Shown here piece after piece: positions 22,180-34,547 of a stretch of 64,000 nucleotides of DNA. The DNA lies in contig JAVXUO010000029.1 of NCBI GenBank assembly GCA_033065855.1, positions 186,001-250,000 of the forward strand, read 5' to 3'. Below the pieces are notes generated by a model, which searched no databases, was not told the origin of the DNA, and saw only the letters and a list, made by a program, of their open reading frames with translations. The stretch is from Escallonia rubra. Lineage: Eukaryota; Streptophyta; Magnoliopsida; Escalloniales; Escalloniaceae. A program made the position numbers and the translations under genes. How positions within the stretch are numbered: the first letter of the stretch is position 1; each line of letters starts with the position of its first letter.

Positions 22180-24757
22180 TATCATCCCAAGTTTCTTACG
22201 GATTCCCTTTGACTTGTAAGCTTAAGTGGACCTTGGAATTTTGTGCTTGAATGTGTGCATTATATCTCCATTTCATTGGAAGCACTAGAGTGCGTTACAT
22301 ATATGTGGGAATTGGTGACTAGCAAATTGCGATAGTCATTTTTTTAGGTATAGGTAATTCACTAACAGAGTAATAACAGAACAAGAAGAGCATATCCTCA
22401 TATGCTACGACCTGAAGCTTCACTACTCGATGTTAATATTTACATTGAAACATCAACCTACAACACACGACGACTACTTCAGTATAGACACAGGTAATTT
22501 CCATTCTGCACAGAGCTCCCTGTTTGCTTGATTGCTAGGCACCTTGCATTGCATGGCCTTGGTGCATATCATACATTTGATATCTTTGAGAATGCCAGAA
22601 GGGAAATTGACTTGCTTTTTCAATATGCTGGCCTTTCTTTTCTTGCCAAAACCAGGAAGCCAGAGCCTTGGTAGTCATGGCCAATCTGCCGGAACTCTTC
22701 ATCCCAACTTCGTGGCGGTACAGCTGGTTGTGATGGAGCACTGCTTTCCGAACTTTAAAGGAAAAGGGGCATTAAAAGTACAAGTGCTCTAAAGTTTCGT
22801 AAAACACAGCAATCGTCACTGATGAACCCGGATCAAGATCCTAGAAGTGCTCTACACAGAAAAGCGTCGCTAAATTTTTTTGGCGACAAAAAGTTATCAT
22901 AAATTTATTGATAGCAACAAAAAGACGGCACTAAAATTGTTACAACGGGCGTGCTGTGCTGCTTTGCCTCCAATTGTTTGAGCTCTCATTTAGTCTCAGG
23001 TTCTTTTCGCTTGCTAGCGAGAGAATAAAGGCTGTTTTTGGTACGGTATCAAGCATTCACTCCACATAATCTTGTGCGTGGCAAGCCTATGCTTGTTCAT
23101 CACCTCCCAGATAGATTTTATGGTTAATTTTCCAGAAGTGCTTGAGTCCCAAACTATTCTATCTTCTTAGAGTCAGGATCTACTTCAGGAGGCCAAACTG
23201 GGATATTGACCACCAGGTCCTTCGTAGCACATTCAATAACATTACAACTGCACTACATGGGTAAGAATGGTGGTGTTTTGGGGCATCATAATTAACTGGT
23301 GGCTACCTATCTGTATACAGCTTTCAATGGCTAATGTTATCTTCGCTTTGATCCCCCAACAGAAGAAAACAACTTTTGAAAGGGTTGATGATGCTTTGTT
23401 CGCTACTTTATTAGGATTTGGATCCCCTGCTGTAACTCATGATTACAGTAGGGGTGTTGTGGTGGGTATTGTGAGAGAGGGAAGAGAGAAAGTAACCATG
23501 GTTTACATCCATCACAGCTAGTTCCCTCTCTCTCTCTCTCTTCCCTCTCTCACAGCATCCCTACTGTAACCTCTCTAATCTTCAATGGTTCTTCCACCTT
23601 GCTATATTCATCTTTAGAAATAACCAACAAGATTCTGAGATTCTGGCACTCTATCAACATTTTATCTTATTGCAAAATCCTTATCATGTAACTCCTTCAT
23701 AATATTTGGCAATTTTGCATTTTTGGTGGGGGAACAATGTATCCTTCCTTTGCTCACTATTATTCTCGCTCACCATTTTCCTAACATGCGTCTACTTTAA
23801 TTTCTAGATGTTTACTTTAATAATTTACCAAAATAAATATTCATGTGACTTTTGTTCGTAGTCATCCTATTCTGTAAAATTTTCTTCTTTGCTTTTTTTT
23901 TTTTTTTTAATGATGATTGGCCACTTGCTCCGTAGTGGCGTTGGAACGTAATGCCTAGGGGTTTGAAAGAGACGGATCATTGGAGGCAATTTAGTCCATG
24001 TGTTTTAGAATATGGAGGGTATAAACTTAGCCTAAGTTAAACTTTTTTCCAATTAGTTTGCTATGAATTTTTAACACCTTTTAACTTTACAAATATATTT
24101 TAGCCGGTGAAGTGTCTTTCAAATAACGTATTAAGGAGCACTGTGCCACCTTGAACAAACTTTCCGGCTCCGCCACTCACCTAGACATCTGGTGTCTTCA
24201 GCGTACTCCTCGAGTGCAACTCTTCCTCCAAGATGACATTGCAAAGCTTTACCTTTCTCTGTGATGACAATAATGTTAAAGTTGGGAACAAACTGGCCTT
24301 TGCCAATCGGCTTAGAAAGCATACAAGCAATTGTAATATTAACCATGTTAACTTGTTGCTACAGCATAGGCTCTTATTTAACGTTGGGTTGGCAGTGGGA
24401 AAGATCTTGCCTTGCTCCAAGATCTTCAATCGCATGTTTATTTAAGAATATATAAGACACCTCTCGGTGGGGTGCAGGGCTCACTGATGATAATATTTAC
24501 AACAAGCATTCACATCATAGCCCTTGGCACAGGATGTGGCATTGGGGGCAGGTCCAAGCTTCTTTATCATCCCTCACCCAAGTGGCATACAGGTCAAAGG
24601 AGCATTTAAGTTGGTAAACTTCCTTGTAGGCTTTGGACTTGCATCCCAAGTGAGAGTTTCTTGAAAAAGCCACAGTATTGCTCCAATTCCCACGGTTATG
24701 AGTCGTGGACTTTTAACCTTCAAAATTGTCTTGGATATAAGCAACGGTATACTAATA
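22180..24757. other. Intergenic region between copy 2 and the CACTA element
   Basis: No convincing gene. At 22860-22950 there are decayed CACTA-type subterminal motifs (GCGTCGCTAAA, GGCGACAAAAAG). Weakly coding-looking stretches at 22532-22792 and 24131-24445 are open on several frames at once and match nothing I recognise. A foldback is annotated separately at 23444-23571. Confidence 0.45.
23444..23571. repeat. Foldback (inverted repeat) of about 128 bp
   Basis: The left arm (TTACAGTAGGGGTG, then TGTGAGAGAGGGAAGAGAG) is complementary to the right arm (CTCTCTTCCCTCTCTCACAG, then CATCCCTACTGTAACC). The left arm carries about 13 extra bases, making a bulge. It could be a small MITE or a transcribed hairpin; no target duplication was identified. 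Confidence 0.6.
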
Positions 24758-25393
24758 CACTACAAGAAAAAAAACTTTTAGCGACGGGTAAATTCGTCGC
24801 TAAAAGCCTAAAATCCGTCGCTAAATGTTTTAGCGACGAATTTACCGTCGCTAAAAGTCCCTCGTATAAAAATCCGTTACTAATAGTTTAGTGACGGAAT
24901 TTTCAAATCCGTCGTGTAATATTTAAGTTTTTGCGACGGAATTATTTATTAATTAGCAACGGAATATCCGTCTCTAATTATGTTTTAAATATTTTAATTT
25001 ATTTTCTTTTTTGTTAAATTAGCAACAGAATAAATGTTTTAGCGACGGAATATTCTGTCGCTAACTATCTTATTTAGCGATGGAATATTCTGTCGCTAAA
25101 AAATTGATAGTATGAACACTTTTAGCGACGGATATAATCCGCCGCCAAAAGTCAAAATTTAAAAAAAAAAATTATTTTTCTATAACCCAGACCTGTAATA
25201 AAATTTTCATTTCTCAACAACAACGCGCAATAATCAATACACAAAGAAATATATATAATCAATCATAAAAAATGTTTATTATAAAAAAGACTCATTATGT
25301 ACAAGCTGGGAACATGATACAGCCGGTTAGGGGAGGGGAGAAGGGTACAAGCCGGGCGGGGGGAAGCTTGGACCGGGCACGAGAAGGGGCTCA

Positions 25394-25950
25394 TCAGGGG
25401 TTGCAGAGTCCCGGATCTTGATCCTGCTGATCCGGGGCCTGCTCAGCATGTCCAGCTGCGGTACCCTGCTGATCCTGCTCCCTGATCATCCTCAACACCA
25501 CCGTAGCAATGCGCGCGATCTCCTCCTTGTCCAACGGATGCCGAGGAGCCAGTGTCTGTGGAGGGGCAGCGGGGGGTGAGGACGCTCCTATCACGGCACG
25601 AGCAGTCATGCTAGGCAGGCCGCGTATACGGCTTTTCAGTCAATTGACGACCTCCGGCGTATCCAGCTATCGCTTCAATGCCCCAGTACTCGCACCCGTA
25701 CTAGTGGACGCAGATGGCTGTCTGGACTGCTGCTCGGACCCCCTAAGCTTTTCATATGAGGCCTGCAAAAACAGTGATATAAAGATATGTTATGGCATTA
25801 ATTAACGCAACATACATTGAGGATAGAAAGACAAAAAATTAATAACTTAAACAAATTGACTCACATCGATCCGCCGGGCAATATATGAAATATAGTCGCC
25901 CGCTCGGTGCGCTAAGTCCTTGTCTTTCTTCTGCACGTGCGTCTGATTAT
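25394..25950 (-). pseudogene. CACTA accessory-protein (TNP1/Ptta-like) remnant
   Basis: On the - strand, segments read KKDKDLAHRAGDYISYIARR, then SEQQSRQPSASTSTGAS, then TARAVIGASSPPAAPPQT and KEEIARIATVVLRMI. The same blocks in the same order, with substitutions, occur on the + strand of the second CACTA element (around 56940-57400), so this is conserved family coding sequence. Introns and a stop codon interrupt it here. The function (DNA binding, assisting transposition) is inferred from its place in the element. Confidence 0.65.
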
Positions 25951-25959
25951 ACATCAGAG

Positions 25960-26480
25960 CTACAACCTAATTAGGGCTAATTAGGCTTAACTGGGTTATG
26001 TTAGGGCTAATTATTATTAATGAAGACTAGTTTCGGATAATTATAGCTAATTAGGGTTATTTAGTCCTAATTAGGGTTTAATTGTACCGAGTAAGGCTGA
26101 TTAGTCCTAATTAGGGCTAATTAATGTTAATGAGGGCTAGTTTCGGATAATTATAGCTAATTAGGGTTGATTAGGACTAATTAGAGTTATTTAGTCCTAA
26201 TTAGGGTTTAATTGTGCCGAGTAGTGTTGATTAGTCCTAATTAACGCTAATTTGGCTTAATTGGATTATGTTAGTACAAATTACAACTAATTACGCTAAC
26301 TATAATCAATATGCGCGTAATTGGGTTCATTTGAACTAATTTGGGGTAATTACAGCTAATTTAATTTTCATAAGATTCTTAGGGTTAATTAAAACTAATT
26401 AGGCTCGTTAGAGCTAATTAGGGTTAATTTTGATTTATTAAAATATTGTTAATCAGGACTAATTATGGCTAATTATAGCC
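25960..26480. repeat. Degenerate CTAATTAGGG-type tandem repeats with a 110-bp higher period
   Basis: Short variable units based on CTAATTAGGGTTAATTAG fill this stretch. A longer unit containing TAGTTTCGGATAATTATAGC recurs at about 26029 and 26139, a 110-bp spacing. It lies inside CACTA copy A and is non-coding. Confidence 0.75.
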
Positions 26481-27109
26481 AGTGCTGGAGCCACGATGAG
26501 ATTCCAGGGTGTGCATGCTAAAAATGTCGCGTTAACCTAATTAACCTAAATTCAATGCACAGTCAACAATCTCAATTCCGACACCTCATATAGGGTGTCG
26601 ATATGGTATCCGATACGTGTCTGACACCTCTGGACACGTGTCTGACACATACCGACACGCACCTCCGGACACATCGGCATATGTTGATTTATTTTGTAAA
26701 TGTCAGACACTGTCGATCAGACGTGGTGGTGTCTACGCTAACTAACATGTATCTCAATCCAATTGGTCCCATCTTCCGTCAACAATCTCAATTCTCAAAT
26801 GCTCAATACATAAAAATTAACACCAATCACACATTCCATCCAATTGGGTCCCACCCTCCTTCAATAATCTTAATATCTCAAATGCTCAATGCACAATTAA
26901 CAATCTAAAATCATCAATTAACAACCTAAAATCATCAATTAATAATCGCAATTACTTCAAATGCACAGCTAATAACCTAAAATCATCAATTAACAACCTA
27001 AAATCACAGATCAATAATCACAATTCTCAAATGCACAATTAACAACCTAAAATTATCAAACAAATGATCAATGTTCAAATGGAAAAAAAATGTTCAAAAT
27101 GCACATATC

Positions 27110-27930
27110 CGATGCGCTTGAATTATTTCAATTTAGAGTTTGATTGTATTAGGGCATTCAATTAAAGGTTCAATTAGTTTAATTTAGGGTTCGGTTCGAT
27201 TAGGGCATTCAATTTAGGGTTTAGTTAGGGTTCAATTACATCAATTTAGGGTTTAATTACATTAATTTAGGGTTCAATTAGGGGGTTCTATTTATTCAAT
27301 TTAGGGTTCGGTTGATTTGGGGCTTTCAATTTAGGGTTCAATTAGGGGGTTCAATTATTTCAATTTAGGGTTCGGTTGGATCAGGGCATTCAATTAAGGG
27401 TTCAATTAGTTTAATTTAGGGTTCGATTCGATTAGGGCATTCAATTTATGGTTTAATTAGTGTTCAATTACTTCAATTTTGGGTTCAATTTGGGGGTTCT
27501 ATTGATTCAATTTAGGATTAAGTTGATTTGGGGCATTCAATTTAGGGTTCAATTATTTCAATTTAGGGTTCGGTTGGATCAGGACATTCAATTAGGGGTT
27601 CAATTAGTTTAATTTAGCGTTCGATTCAATTAGGGCATTCAATTTAGGATTTAATTATGGTTCAATTACTTCAATTTAGGGTTCAATTAGGGGTTCTATT
27701 TGTTCAATTTAGGGTTCGGTTGGATTAGGGCATTCAATTAGGGGTTCAATTAGTTTAATTTAGGGTTCGATTCGATTAGGGCATTCAATTTAGGGTTTAA
27801 TTAGGGTTCAATTACTTCAATTTAGGGTTCAATTAGGGGGTTCTATTGATTCAATTTAGGGTTCGGTTGATTTGGGGCATTCAATTTAGGGTTCAATTAG
27901 GGGGTTCAATTATTTCAATTTAGGTGTCCC
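27110..27930. repeat. Interstitial TTTAGGG-containing minisatellite
   Basis: About 820 bp consist of variants of TTCAATTTAGGGTTCAATTA, with longer composite units marked by GGTTCGATTCGATTAGGGCA (27420, 27619 and 27764). The core TTTAGGG equals the plant telomere unit, but it is always separated by TTCAATTA-type spacers, so this is a minisatellite inside CACTA copy A, not a telomere. An adjacent array at 26880-27060 repeats ACAACCTAAAATCATCAATT. Confidence 0.8.
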
Positions 27931-29134
27931 CACTATTCCTTAAATTTCACATTAGCAGTTTGGCTACTATAAAAATTGAACTAAATATGCACATCTCGAT
28001 ATTTCTAACAAGAAAAAATATTCTGAACCTACATTCATTTAAGAAAAATTGACCCACATTCAACATCAAAAAAAGATGTATTTCATAAAATCAAAACTCC
28101 TTTAGACCAGTACAATCGGAATATCAACATAAATTGCCGCAGAACTTTAAGAAATTGAAGCAAGTAGAAGTAAGGATAAGCTTAAACAGACCTGAATGAA
28201 GTAGAGATCTGGCCTTTAGAACAAAGGAGGTGGAACCAAGTTCAAATCAGAGCTTTGCCTGCAGAATTTAAGCAAAACCCAGTTGAGATTAAATGCAACT
28301 TGTTAAGGACATTGATGAAATACAAGAACCGAGCAAGCAAAAGCCATTCAAATTCAAGCTACACTGGAGCAAGATCTTCTTGTGCAACGAAACCTGAAAC
28401 CCTAACACCTACAATTAGGACACGTGCATCAATGTTACAGTGTGTGCTATGTGAGCAGTGGGACTGTACCTGCTTACTGCTAAGATCGGACAGGCTGACC
28501 AACAAGTCAACAACACTGATTCCGGCCGTCACTAATAGTTGTTCAATTATATATGAAAGAAAATAGTGTCGTGACGGTCACCGGAGGTAGCGCGGCTTCG
28601 AGGGGAGGACGGGTTGTCGCCGGAGGTGGCGCGGTGTCGAGGGGATGATGGTGGTGTCACCGGAGGTGTGCCTTGCCGTAGAGGGGGTCGCCGTAGGTGA
28701 GAACGTCGGTGGGTGAGAGATAAGAGACGAAGAGAGAAACGGGAGAAAGAAACCAGATCTGATCTGTCTCAAGGCAGACTTTTAGCGACAGAAAGGTATC
28801 GTCGCTAAATGTCTGTCGGTAAAAGTCTTTTTTTTTAACACTTTTACTGACGGAATTTCTAGCGACAGTATCATTCCGTCGCTTAATTTTTTTTAAAAAC
28901 CATCGAAAATCATAAAATTCTCTAAAAAAAATTAGCGGCGGTTTAGTCCGTCGTTAAAAGTCTGTCGGTAACAGTCCGTCTGCATAACCTTTTACCGACG
29001 GAATGGTCCGTCGCTGCTACATTTTTAATGACAGACTTTTACCGACGGTGAAACCGGTCGCTGAAAACTCTTTTGGCGACGGAATTTCTTCTGTCATTAA
29101 AAGTCCGTCGCAAAAGCCTTCTTTTCTTGTAGTG

Positions 29135-29984
29135 ACAAAGCATAACAACACTTGTGCCGACAGGCCTTTATAAATTATTAGCTTCTTTGTTACCATACAC
29201 CTCATTTCTTATAGTAATATACTGACGAAAAATCACGTACAGACCAATCATCAGGATCTCGTTGCTATTTCACGTGCCAACAAACATCACAAGCAAACAT
29301 CTTGCAGTAGATTAGACTAAGAGAGCCCGATCCGTCTTCCACCATCCAAAAAATATTTTTCTCTCAATCACTAGCTAGGTGTGGAGAAGAATGGAGAAAG
29401 TATGAATTTTTTTCTCATCTTTCCGGCTAAGAGTTATCTCGCTTATGTTATCTCACAAAGAGACGTTATTAGGAAATGAACCTTAAGGCTTATGGTACTC
29501 ATACGGTTACACCTGCTAACACCTCCAAGCCCTTTGGCTTTACGGGTCTTGAGTTAGACCCGACATGAAGCTAGACTCGAATACCAACACAAATGGCCTC
29601 CGATAGAAAAAGAAAAAGAGAAGCAATAATAGTGTTTGATAACATTTTGTTAAGATCTATTATCCTAAAAATCAAAACCATTCTCGCTACGAGCCCGATA
29701 GTAGAAATAGCTTACGACTCACGCATAGTGGCTATTAATTGTCTCCACAAATTGTTACTGACATTTTTGAAGGCATCTTTGTTAATAATTCTTAACAATA
29801 TTTTCAACGTCACCCATCAAAAGAATTTAAGTATATTAAGCGTTCATCATTTGTCACTATTTGACCATAAATATCTCTCCCTAAGAAGACATACACGTGA
29901 GGCTTTACAATTCTAGTATTGTGGTTTTCAGCATTGTTTTAAGTATCTGTTCCTTCGGTTAAACCGGACTTCCCAACAAACAAT
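29135..29984. other. Intergenic; relic of the array-associated duplicon
   Basis: No gene. From about 29590 the sequence is clearly related to 47195-47510 and 48590-48815, the upstream flank of CAD-like copy 4, so this is an old copy of that flank. Decayed by point changes and indels. Confidence 0.55.
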
Positions 29985-30002
29985 GCATGTGAGTTATCCA
30001 TT

Positions 30003-30362
30003 TTTTTTTTTGGAGTCAGACGACAGGAAGAGATAAAGAAACTTAACAAAATCCCATGTCTCCCCTAAGGGAGCTAATTAACCATGAAGGAGGAAATGAG
30101 GTCCATGTCGTTGTCCCGTTGATTGAGCGAGAATAACTCGCCACCACATGCGCCGAGCGATTACTAGTCCGTGGACTGAAATTGAAGTAGATCTTCTGAA
30201 ACTGGTGCTTAAGGCGCCTACAGTCCAGGACGATAGCTTCGATGTCAGGAGATATTGGTTTGTTTGTGTCTACAAACGATATGATACCACAGGAGTCACC
30301 TTCAATGATGATATGAGAAAGATGCATTTCAGATGCCAGATTTAGGGCTTCTCTCATTGCTA
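30003..30362 (-). mobile_element. Severely 5'-truncated LINE tail with 18-bp target duplication
   Basis: About 360 bp on the - strand end in a T run (A tail) at 30003-30011. An 18-bp target duplication, GCATGTGAGTTATCCATT, flanks it at 29985-30002 and 30363-30380. It encodes the last part of an RNase H domain (IIIEGDSCGIISFVDTNKP, then SNRSAHVVASYSR) in an open frame of 107 codons. This is the 3' end of an L1-like element distinct from the 10.9-16.3 kb one. Confidence 0.88.
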
Positions 30363-30384
30363 GCATGTGAGTTATCCATTGAAT

Positions 30385-30720
30385 TTGATGATTTTGGTGA
30401 ACTGCTAGCTGAGCTCGTCGCCCTAGTCAACTTTTTTAAAAGCAGCCTAGTGTTAGCTGAGCTCATCGCCCTCGTCAGCCACTTAAAGCTGCCTACCTCT
30501 GCATTTCTTAGAATAATATATCTTCCGAGGTCTCCGTCAATTACTTTAATTAACATTTACGTACTTCTTTTAACATAGTACTGTAATTAAGATTATCATA
30601 GTTCTTGAAGACTAGACAGAGGTACGATGATCAGAATTTAATATCATCATCGGCTTCTGATAAACTTCTAGGCGAGCTCATCGCCGTCGTCAGCCACTTG
30701 AAGCCGCCTACGCCTGAATT
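30385..30720. repeat. Repeated upstream-type module (GAGCTCATCGCC family)
   Basis: A module containing GAGCTCATCGCCCTCGTCAG followed by CCACTTAAAGC occurs three times here (about 30408, 30453 and 30672) and a fourth time at about 49083, some 250 bases upstream of the start codon of CAD-like copy 4. Downstream text (GTCTNNNTCAATTACTTTAAT, GAAGACTAGA) is shared too. These are remnants of duplicated 5' flanks of the dehydrogenase genes. Confidence 0.65.
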
Positions 30721-32213
30721 CCTTAAGGGTCCGATTGGCAAATGGAATTGAAATTAGAATTGAAAAATATAATTCAATTCCATATCCTATGGAATTGAAA
30801 TTGAAATTTACTTGAAATTGAATAAAATTGTAATTTCATTGATTGATTAGCACAAAAAATTGAACGAAGAACTGAAATTGCTAAAATAAAATACAAAAGG
30901 TAAATATACATAACGAGAGTTTCAAGTTTTTCTTATCATATCATACCCACGCCACTCACACCATCCCACTTGACAAAAGCAAAAGAACAAAAAAGAAAAT
31001 ACACATAAGATGACTAAGTACAAAATGAATGATGTCGACCTGTGACTTGTACATAAGATGGAATGCCCATGAAGAGACTTGTACATAAATGCGGTTTTTC
31101 AATGACAGAAAACAGAACAAAGGAGTGGAAGAATTAAAACCATGAAGAGACTTGTACATAAGATGGAATGCCGAATCCAAATCAATTGCTTTGCCAAAAA
31201 CTAAGATGTCGACCTGCGACTATGGTGGTATGCTGATGACACAGCCTTGATACGAAATGAAGGTAGAGGGCAGCAGTTGCAGCATGCCGTTATATTTATC
31301 CAAAGTACATATAACAAGATGTGATGCAGCATGCCGTTATACGAAATCGATCCAATCAGCAAGTCAGTGTGATGCAGGAATTCATCCAAAGTACATATAA
31401 CAAGATGTCCTACACATCATGAAAGAGCCTCCTAATCTGGTCCACGGTTGCAGGCATTAACGTCACTGGGCAGCGCTTATACTGTAATAAGATGGAATGT
31501 CATAATTAAATATGCACGCATAGAAAGACCTGGATGGCGAACTGCCAAGAGTCATCATCACTGCAATTATCTACAACAATTTTTTTTCTTTGACATTTAT
31601 TGCTCTTAGCCAGAAATATTACTGGAAAAAGTGCATAAACGATGTCACATGTTATCTCGAGTCGTGGGGTGCAACCCCAGTAAGCCCAAAAACTACTAGC
31701 TTGTAGTACAATTAACCGAGCCAAGCATCAAATGTTCTGCTAAGGAGTACTAACATCGTTGTAGGATACAAGTCGATCATCAAGCACCCAAAATGATTAC
31801 TGAAGATGGAACCAACTTCCCCTATTAGATACAACCAAGCAGATGTCATGATAACAACGCACACTATTATGCTCTATGCAGAACTGTGTAACCACTTTCT
31901 TAATACCGAACTCTTACTTACGAAGCGACGAAGAAGATGCAAAGCAACATGCACATTACACCCTAATAAATAGAACTCGTGTCATCAAAGATACAGTGGT
32001 TTTAATTGTGGCCATGTGCCAATGCGGTGCAAGAAATTAACGGTGCTGGCATTGCGGGTGTGTGAAACAAACTAAAAACACCTTGCTTTGAAGCAATTCA
32101 TGTTTCCAGCTGGGTTATAGTTACTCTTCTACACCCATTTCACACCAATTGGTTTCTTAACACGAAGGATGCCTAAAGCGATCATATTGTTTCATCTGGT
32201 TGGAATTTGACAG

Positions 32214-32568
32214 ATTTTGAGGGCACTGGCTTCATCACACAAAGCCCACCATGCACTTGTTAGTGAGCACATTGGAAGTTGTGATGCTAGAAGGCTTTAC
32301 CAAACAGGAGAAGGAAGACCTGGGGCTATTGATGAAGCTGTGGTGCTAGAGATTCTCAGTAAAAGGAGTGTTGCCCAACTCTCGCTCACATTTTCTAGCT
32401 ACAAGCATATCTACGGACACTCATATTTAAAGGTACGGTTGACTGTTACACTTTTCTCTAATTAATTCAGCAATGAAGATTCTCTTTTTTGTTTATAATA
32501 ATCAGTTTGTTTTGCAGTCACTAAAGAAAGGAAACCATGGCCAATTTGAAGAAGTGCTAAAAGCAGTT
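32214..32568 (+). pseudogene. Annexin gene fragment (two exons with intron)
   Basis: Two exons, 32214-32432 (73 codons) and 32518-32568 (17 codons), have proper AG/GT borders, a short 85-bp intron and no internal stop. The translation reads [20 protein letters not shown], then [15 protein letters not shown], then [19 protein letters not shown], which I recognise as the middle of a plant annexin, around the second-to-third repeat. Annexins are Ca2+-dependent membrane-binding proteins of about 315 residues; here only 90 remain. No other annexin exons were seen in the window, so it is a captured genomic piece; the kept intron argues against an mRNA copy. Confidence 0.8.
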
Positions 32569-32734
32569 GTAAGCTTCATTTCCAATCCTACCTAATATTA
32601 TGCGAAGGTAACATCAGAACTCTTGAGAAACGAACTTTTACCAAGCCCCCCTTTCTTCTCATTCCCTCACCATTTCAGCTAATCTAATATGAAAACACTA
32701 AATTTCATTTCTTCCTGGAAACGATGTTCCAATT

Positions 32735-33649
32735 AGGGATGGCAATGGGGCGGGTCGGATACGGGTTTTATAAAATCCGCACCCTCCCCGGTAGTGCTGA
32801 AACTGCGCCTCGTCCCGCCCCGGCCGGTATGAATTGCAAACCGAGAAACCAAATTATACCCTGCACTTCAAAAACCCACACACATTCAAGATGGAAATTG
32901 GAAAATCAGTTTTGTGAACTTCTATTTTCGTTCACAGAATCGTAAAAATAAACTCAACATCCCAATTGAATTCCGACGTTTCACCGCTATGAGCAAAGCG
33001 CTTCACACAGATTCAGGATCTAAAATTAGAATCAGCGACATGAGAATATCGCTAAAGGTATAGGTGGACATGAATGGTGCTTTAGTCACCTGGTAGGTGG
33101 TTGTGACGGTGGTGGGTGGTCGGTTAAGTGGAACTGTGGAGGTGGAGCCATGGCCGTGGGGGCTGACCATCGACCGTGCGGGGGAGAAGGAGATAAAGAG
33201 GCAGAGGCAGCGGCGCCGGCGGGGTAAGTTGGCAAAGATGGTGAGTCGTAGAGAAGGAAGGAGAAGCTGGCGCAACGGCGTAGCAGCGGTGGAACAGCGG
33301 CGTAGCGGTGTGGCAACTTGGCTTGGCGTCTTGCTTTGTTAGTCGACAGAGGGTAGAGAGTGACTGAGTGACACTGTGAGAGGAGATAAGAAATTTAGGG
33401 TTTGAGAGAATCATATATATGGCCCAGGATGAACGACTAGGATTGAGTGATGTATATGTTTAGTAAATCGGGGCGGGTGCGGGTCGGATACCGGGGCGGG
33501 CTAAACGGAATACCATACCCGACCCTAACCCGCCACGGATTTTTTTAAAAATTACCATACCCGCCCCATAACTAGTCAAAGTCAAAATAACCCGCTCCTA
33601 ACGGATCGGAGCGGGTCAGAGATCTGCCGGATGCAGATCTTATTGCCAT
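32735..33649. mobile_element. Non-autonomous hAT element with GC-rich cargo
   Basis: The left end starts AGGGATGGCAAT and the right end finishes ATTGCCAT. A perfect 8-bp target duplication TTCCAATT lies at 32727-32734 and 33650-33657. The ends are rich in GGGCGGGTCGGAT-type motifs in inverted orientation. The core (33060-33330) is GC-rich with GGTGGT-type repeats, open on several frames, probably not a gene. Confidence 0.75.
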
Positions 33650-34547
33650 TTCCAATTATGCTTCAGAATGACACCCCTCCATGCTACTTTGAGGCACCCT
33701 TTTTAAGCTGATACACTACGTGTTCCCTTCAAAATTGGAATCACTTCCTCATTCTCAACTCAAATCGGAATCGTTTCCTTATTCTGGGAAACGCTGTTCC
33801 AATTATGATGTTGATCCTAAATCAGCCAAGAACCTGTAACATACTAAATCTCTACTACCCACGTTGTAGATTCTCCTTATTCCCGCGGTTTGGAAGAGAA
33901 AATTGAAAGTGATGTATAACTTTCAACATAAGCACAACTTTGTAATTTTCACCCAAGAAAAAATCAGCATAGATGTTTGACTAACCTAGATTCTCGTCAC
34001 TGCCGTAAAAAAGAGTCAAAAGCTGCCGCCGTCGCTACTGTCAAAACAGTAGATCGTTGCCGCCATCACCGTCAAAATACTAGATGGTAGCCGCCGATGT
34101 CTGCATAGTATATTGCCGCTATTATGGCGAGGTTGAGTTTAAGAGAAGAGAGAAGGAAGATCGTCGCAGCAATGGTGAGGTTGAATGAAAAAGAAGAGAG
34201 AAGGAAGAGAGGAGCTCAGAGAACCAACGTCGGGCAGAGGAGAGAGAGAGAGAGAAATAGTGACAACACACATGGGTTGGAATTGCAAGTTTGAGGTTGG
34301 GCCTTAAGAATTGAAGTGTAGGCCTTAAATTATGTTTTTAATTTCATAGAATTGTAATTTCAATTCTAAACAAATTATCCAATCAATAAAATTACAATTC
34401 TTAAGGTCCAATTTTAAAATCTACTTCAATTCCAAAGCTAATTATGTGATCCAATCGGAGTATCTTGCGACGTCTCCTCTATTACCCTGATCAACGTTAA
34501 CCTAATTCTTGAAGACTAGAAAGACAAGGAATGTTTGAAACATATTA

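Larger units (their letters stand above)
24758..29134 (-). mobile_element. CACTA (En/Spm-type) element, copy A
   Basis: The left end is CACTACAAGAAAA and the right end is TTTTCTTGTAGTG, the classical CACTA termini. Both ends carry many subterminal TTTAGCGACGGA-type repeats in both orientations (24775-25160 and 28780-29110), the presumed transposase binding sites. The flanking 3-bp sites are ATA and ACA, so the target duplication is not perfectly preserved. At 4377 bp it lacks the large transposase but keeps a fragment of the second CACTA gene on the - strand (25394-25950). Most of the interior is simple repeat arrays. A relative in the opposite orientation ends at 58412. Confidence 0.85.
30730..34459. 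mobile_element. Putative TIR element carrying an annexin gene fragment
   Basis: Matching inverted ends TCCGATTGG at 30730-30738 and CCAATCGGA at 34451-34459, each followed inward by related AT-rich text (GGAATTGAA...), interrupt the duplicon between 30720 and 34463: sequence continues across as in the uninterrupted copy at 30480-30540. The 3.7-kb interior contains two annexin exons (32214-32568), a hAT element (32735-33649) and short internal repeats (TTGTACATAAGATGGAATGC near 31050 and 31153). I found no transposase. Target duplication is unclear, so the superfamily is not assigned. Confidence 0.5.

Noticed and set aside
22532..22792. Possible small gene downstream of copy 2
   Set aside because: Open on both strands, no recognisable motif, no splice or promoter context.
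27110..27930. Telomeric repeat array
   Set aside because: TTTAGGG never occurs in direct tandem; it is always separated by spacers and lies inside a CACTA element.
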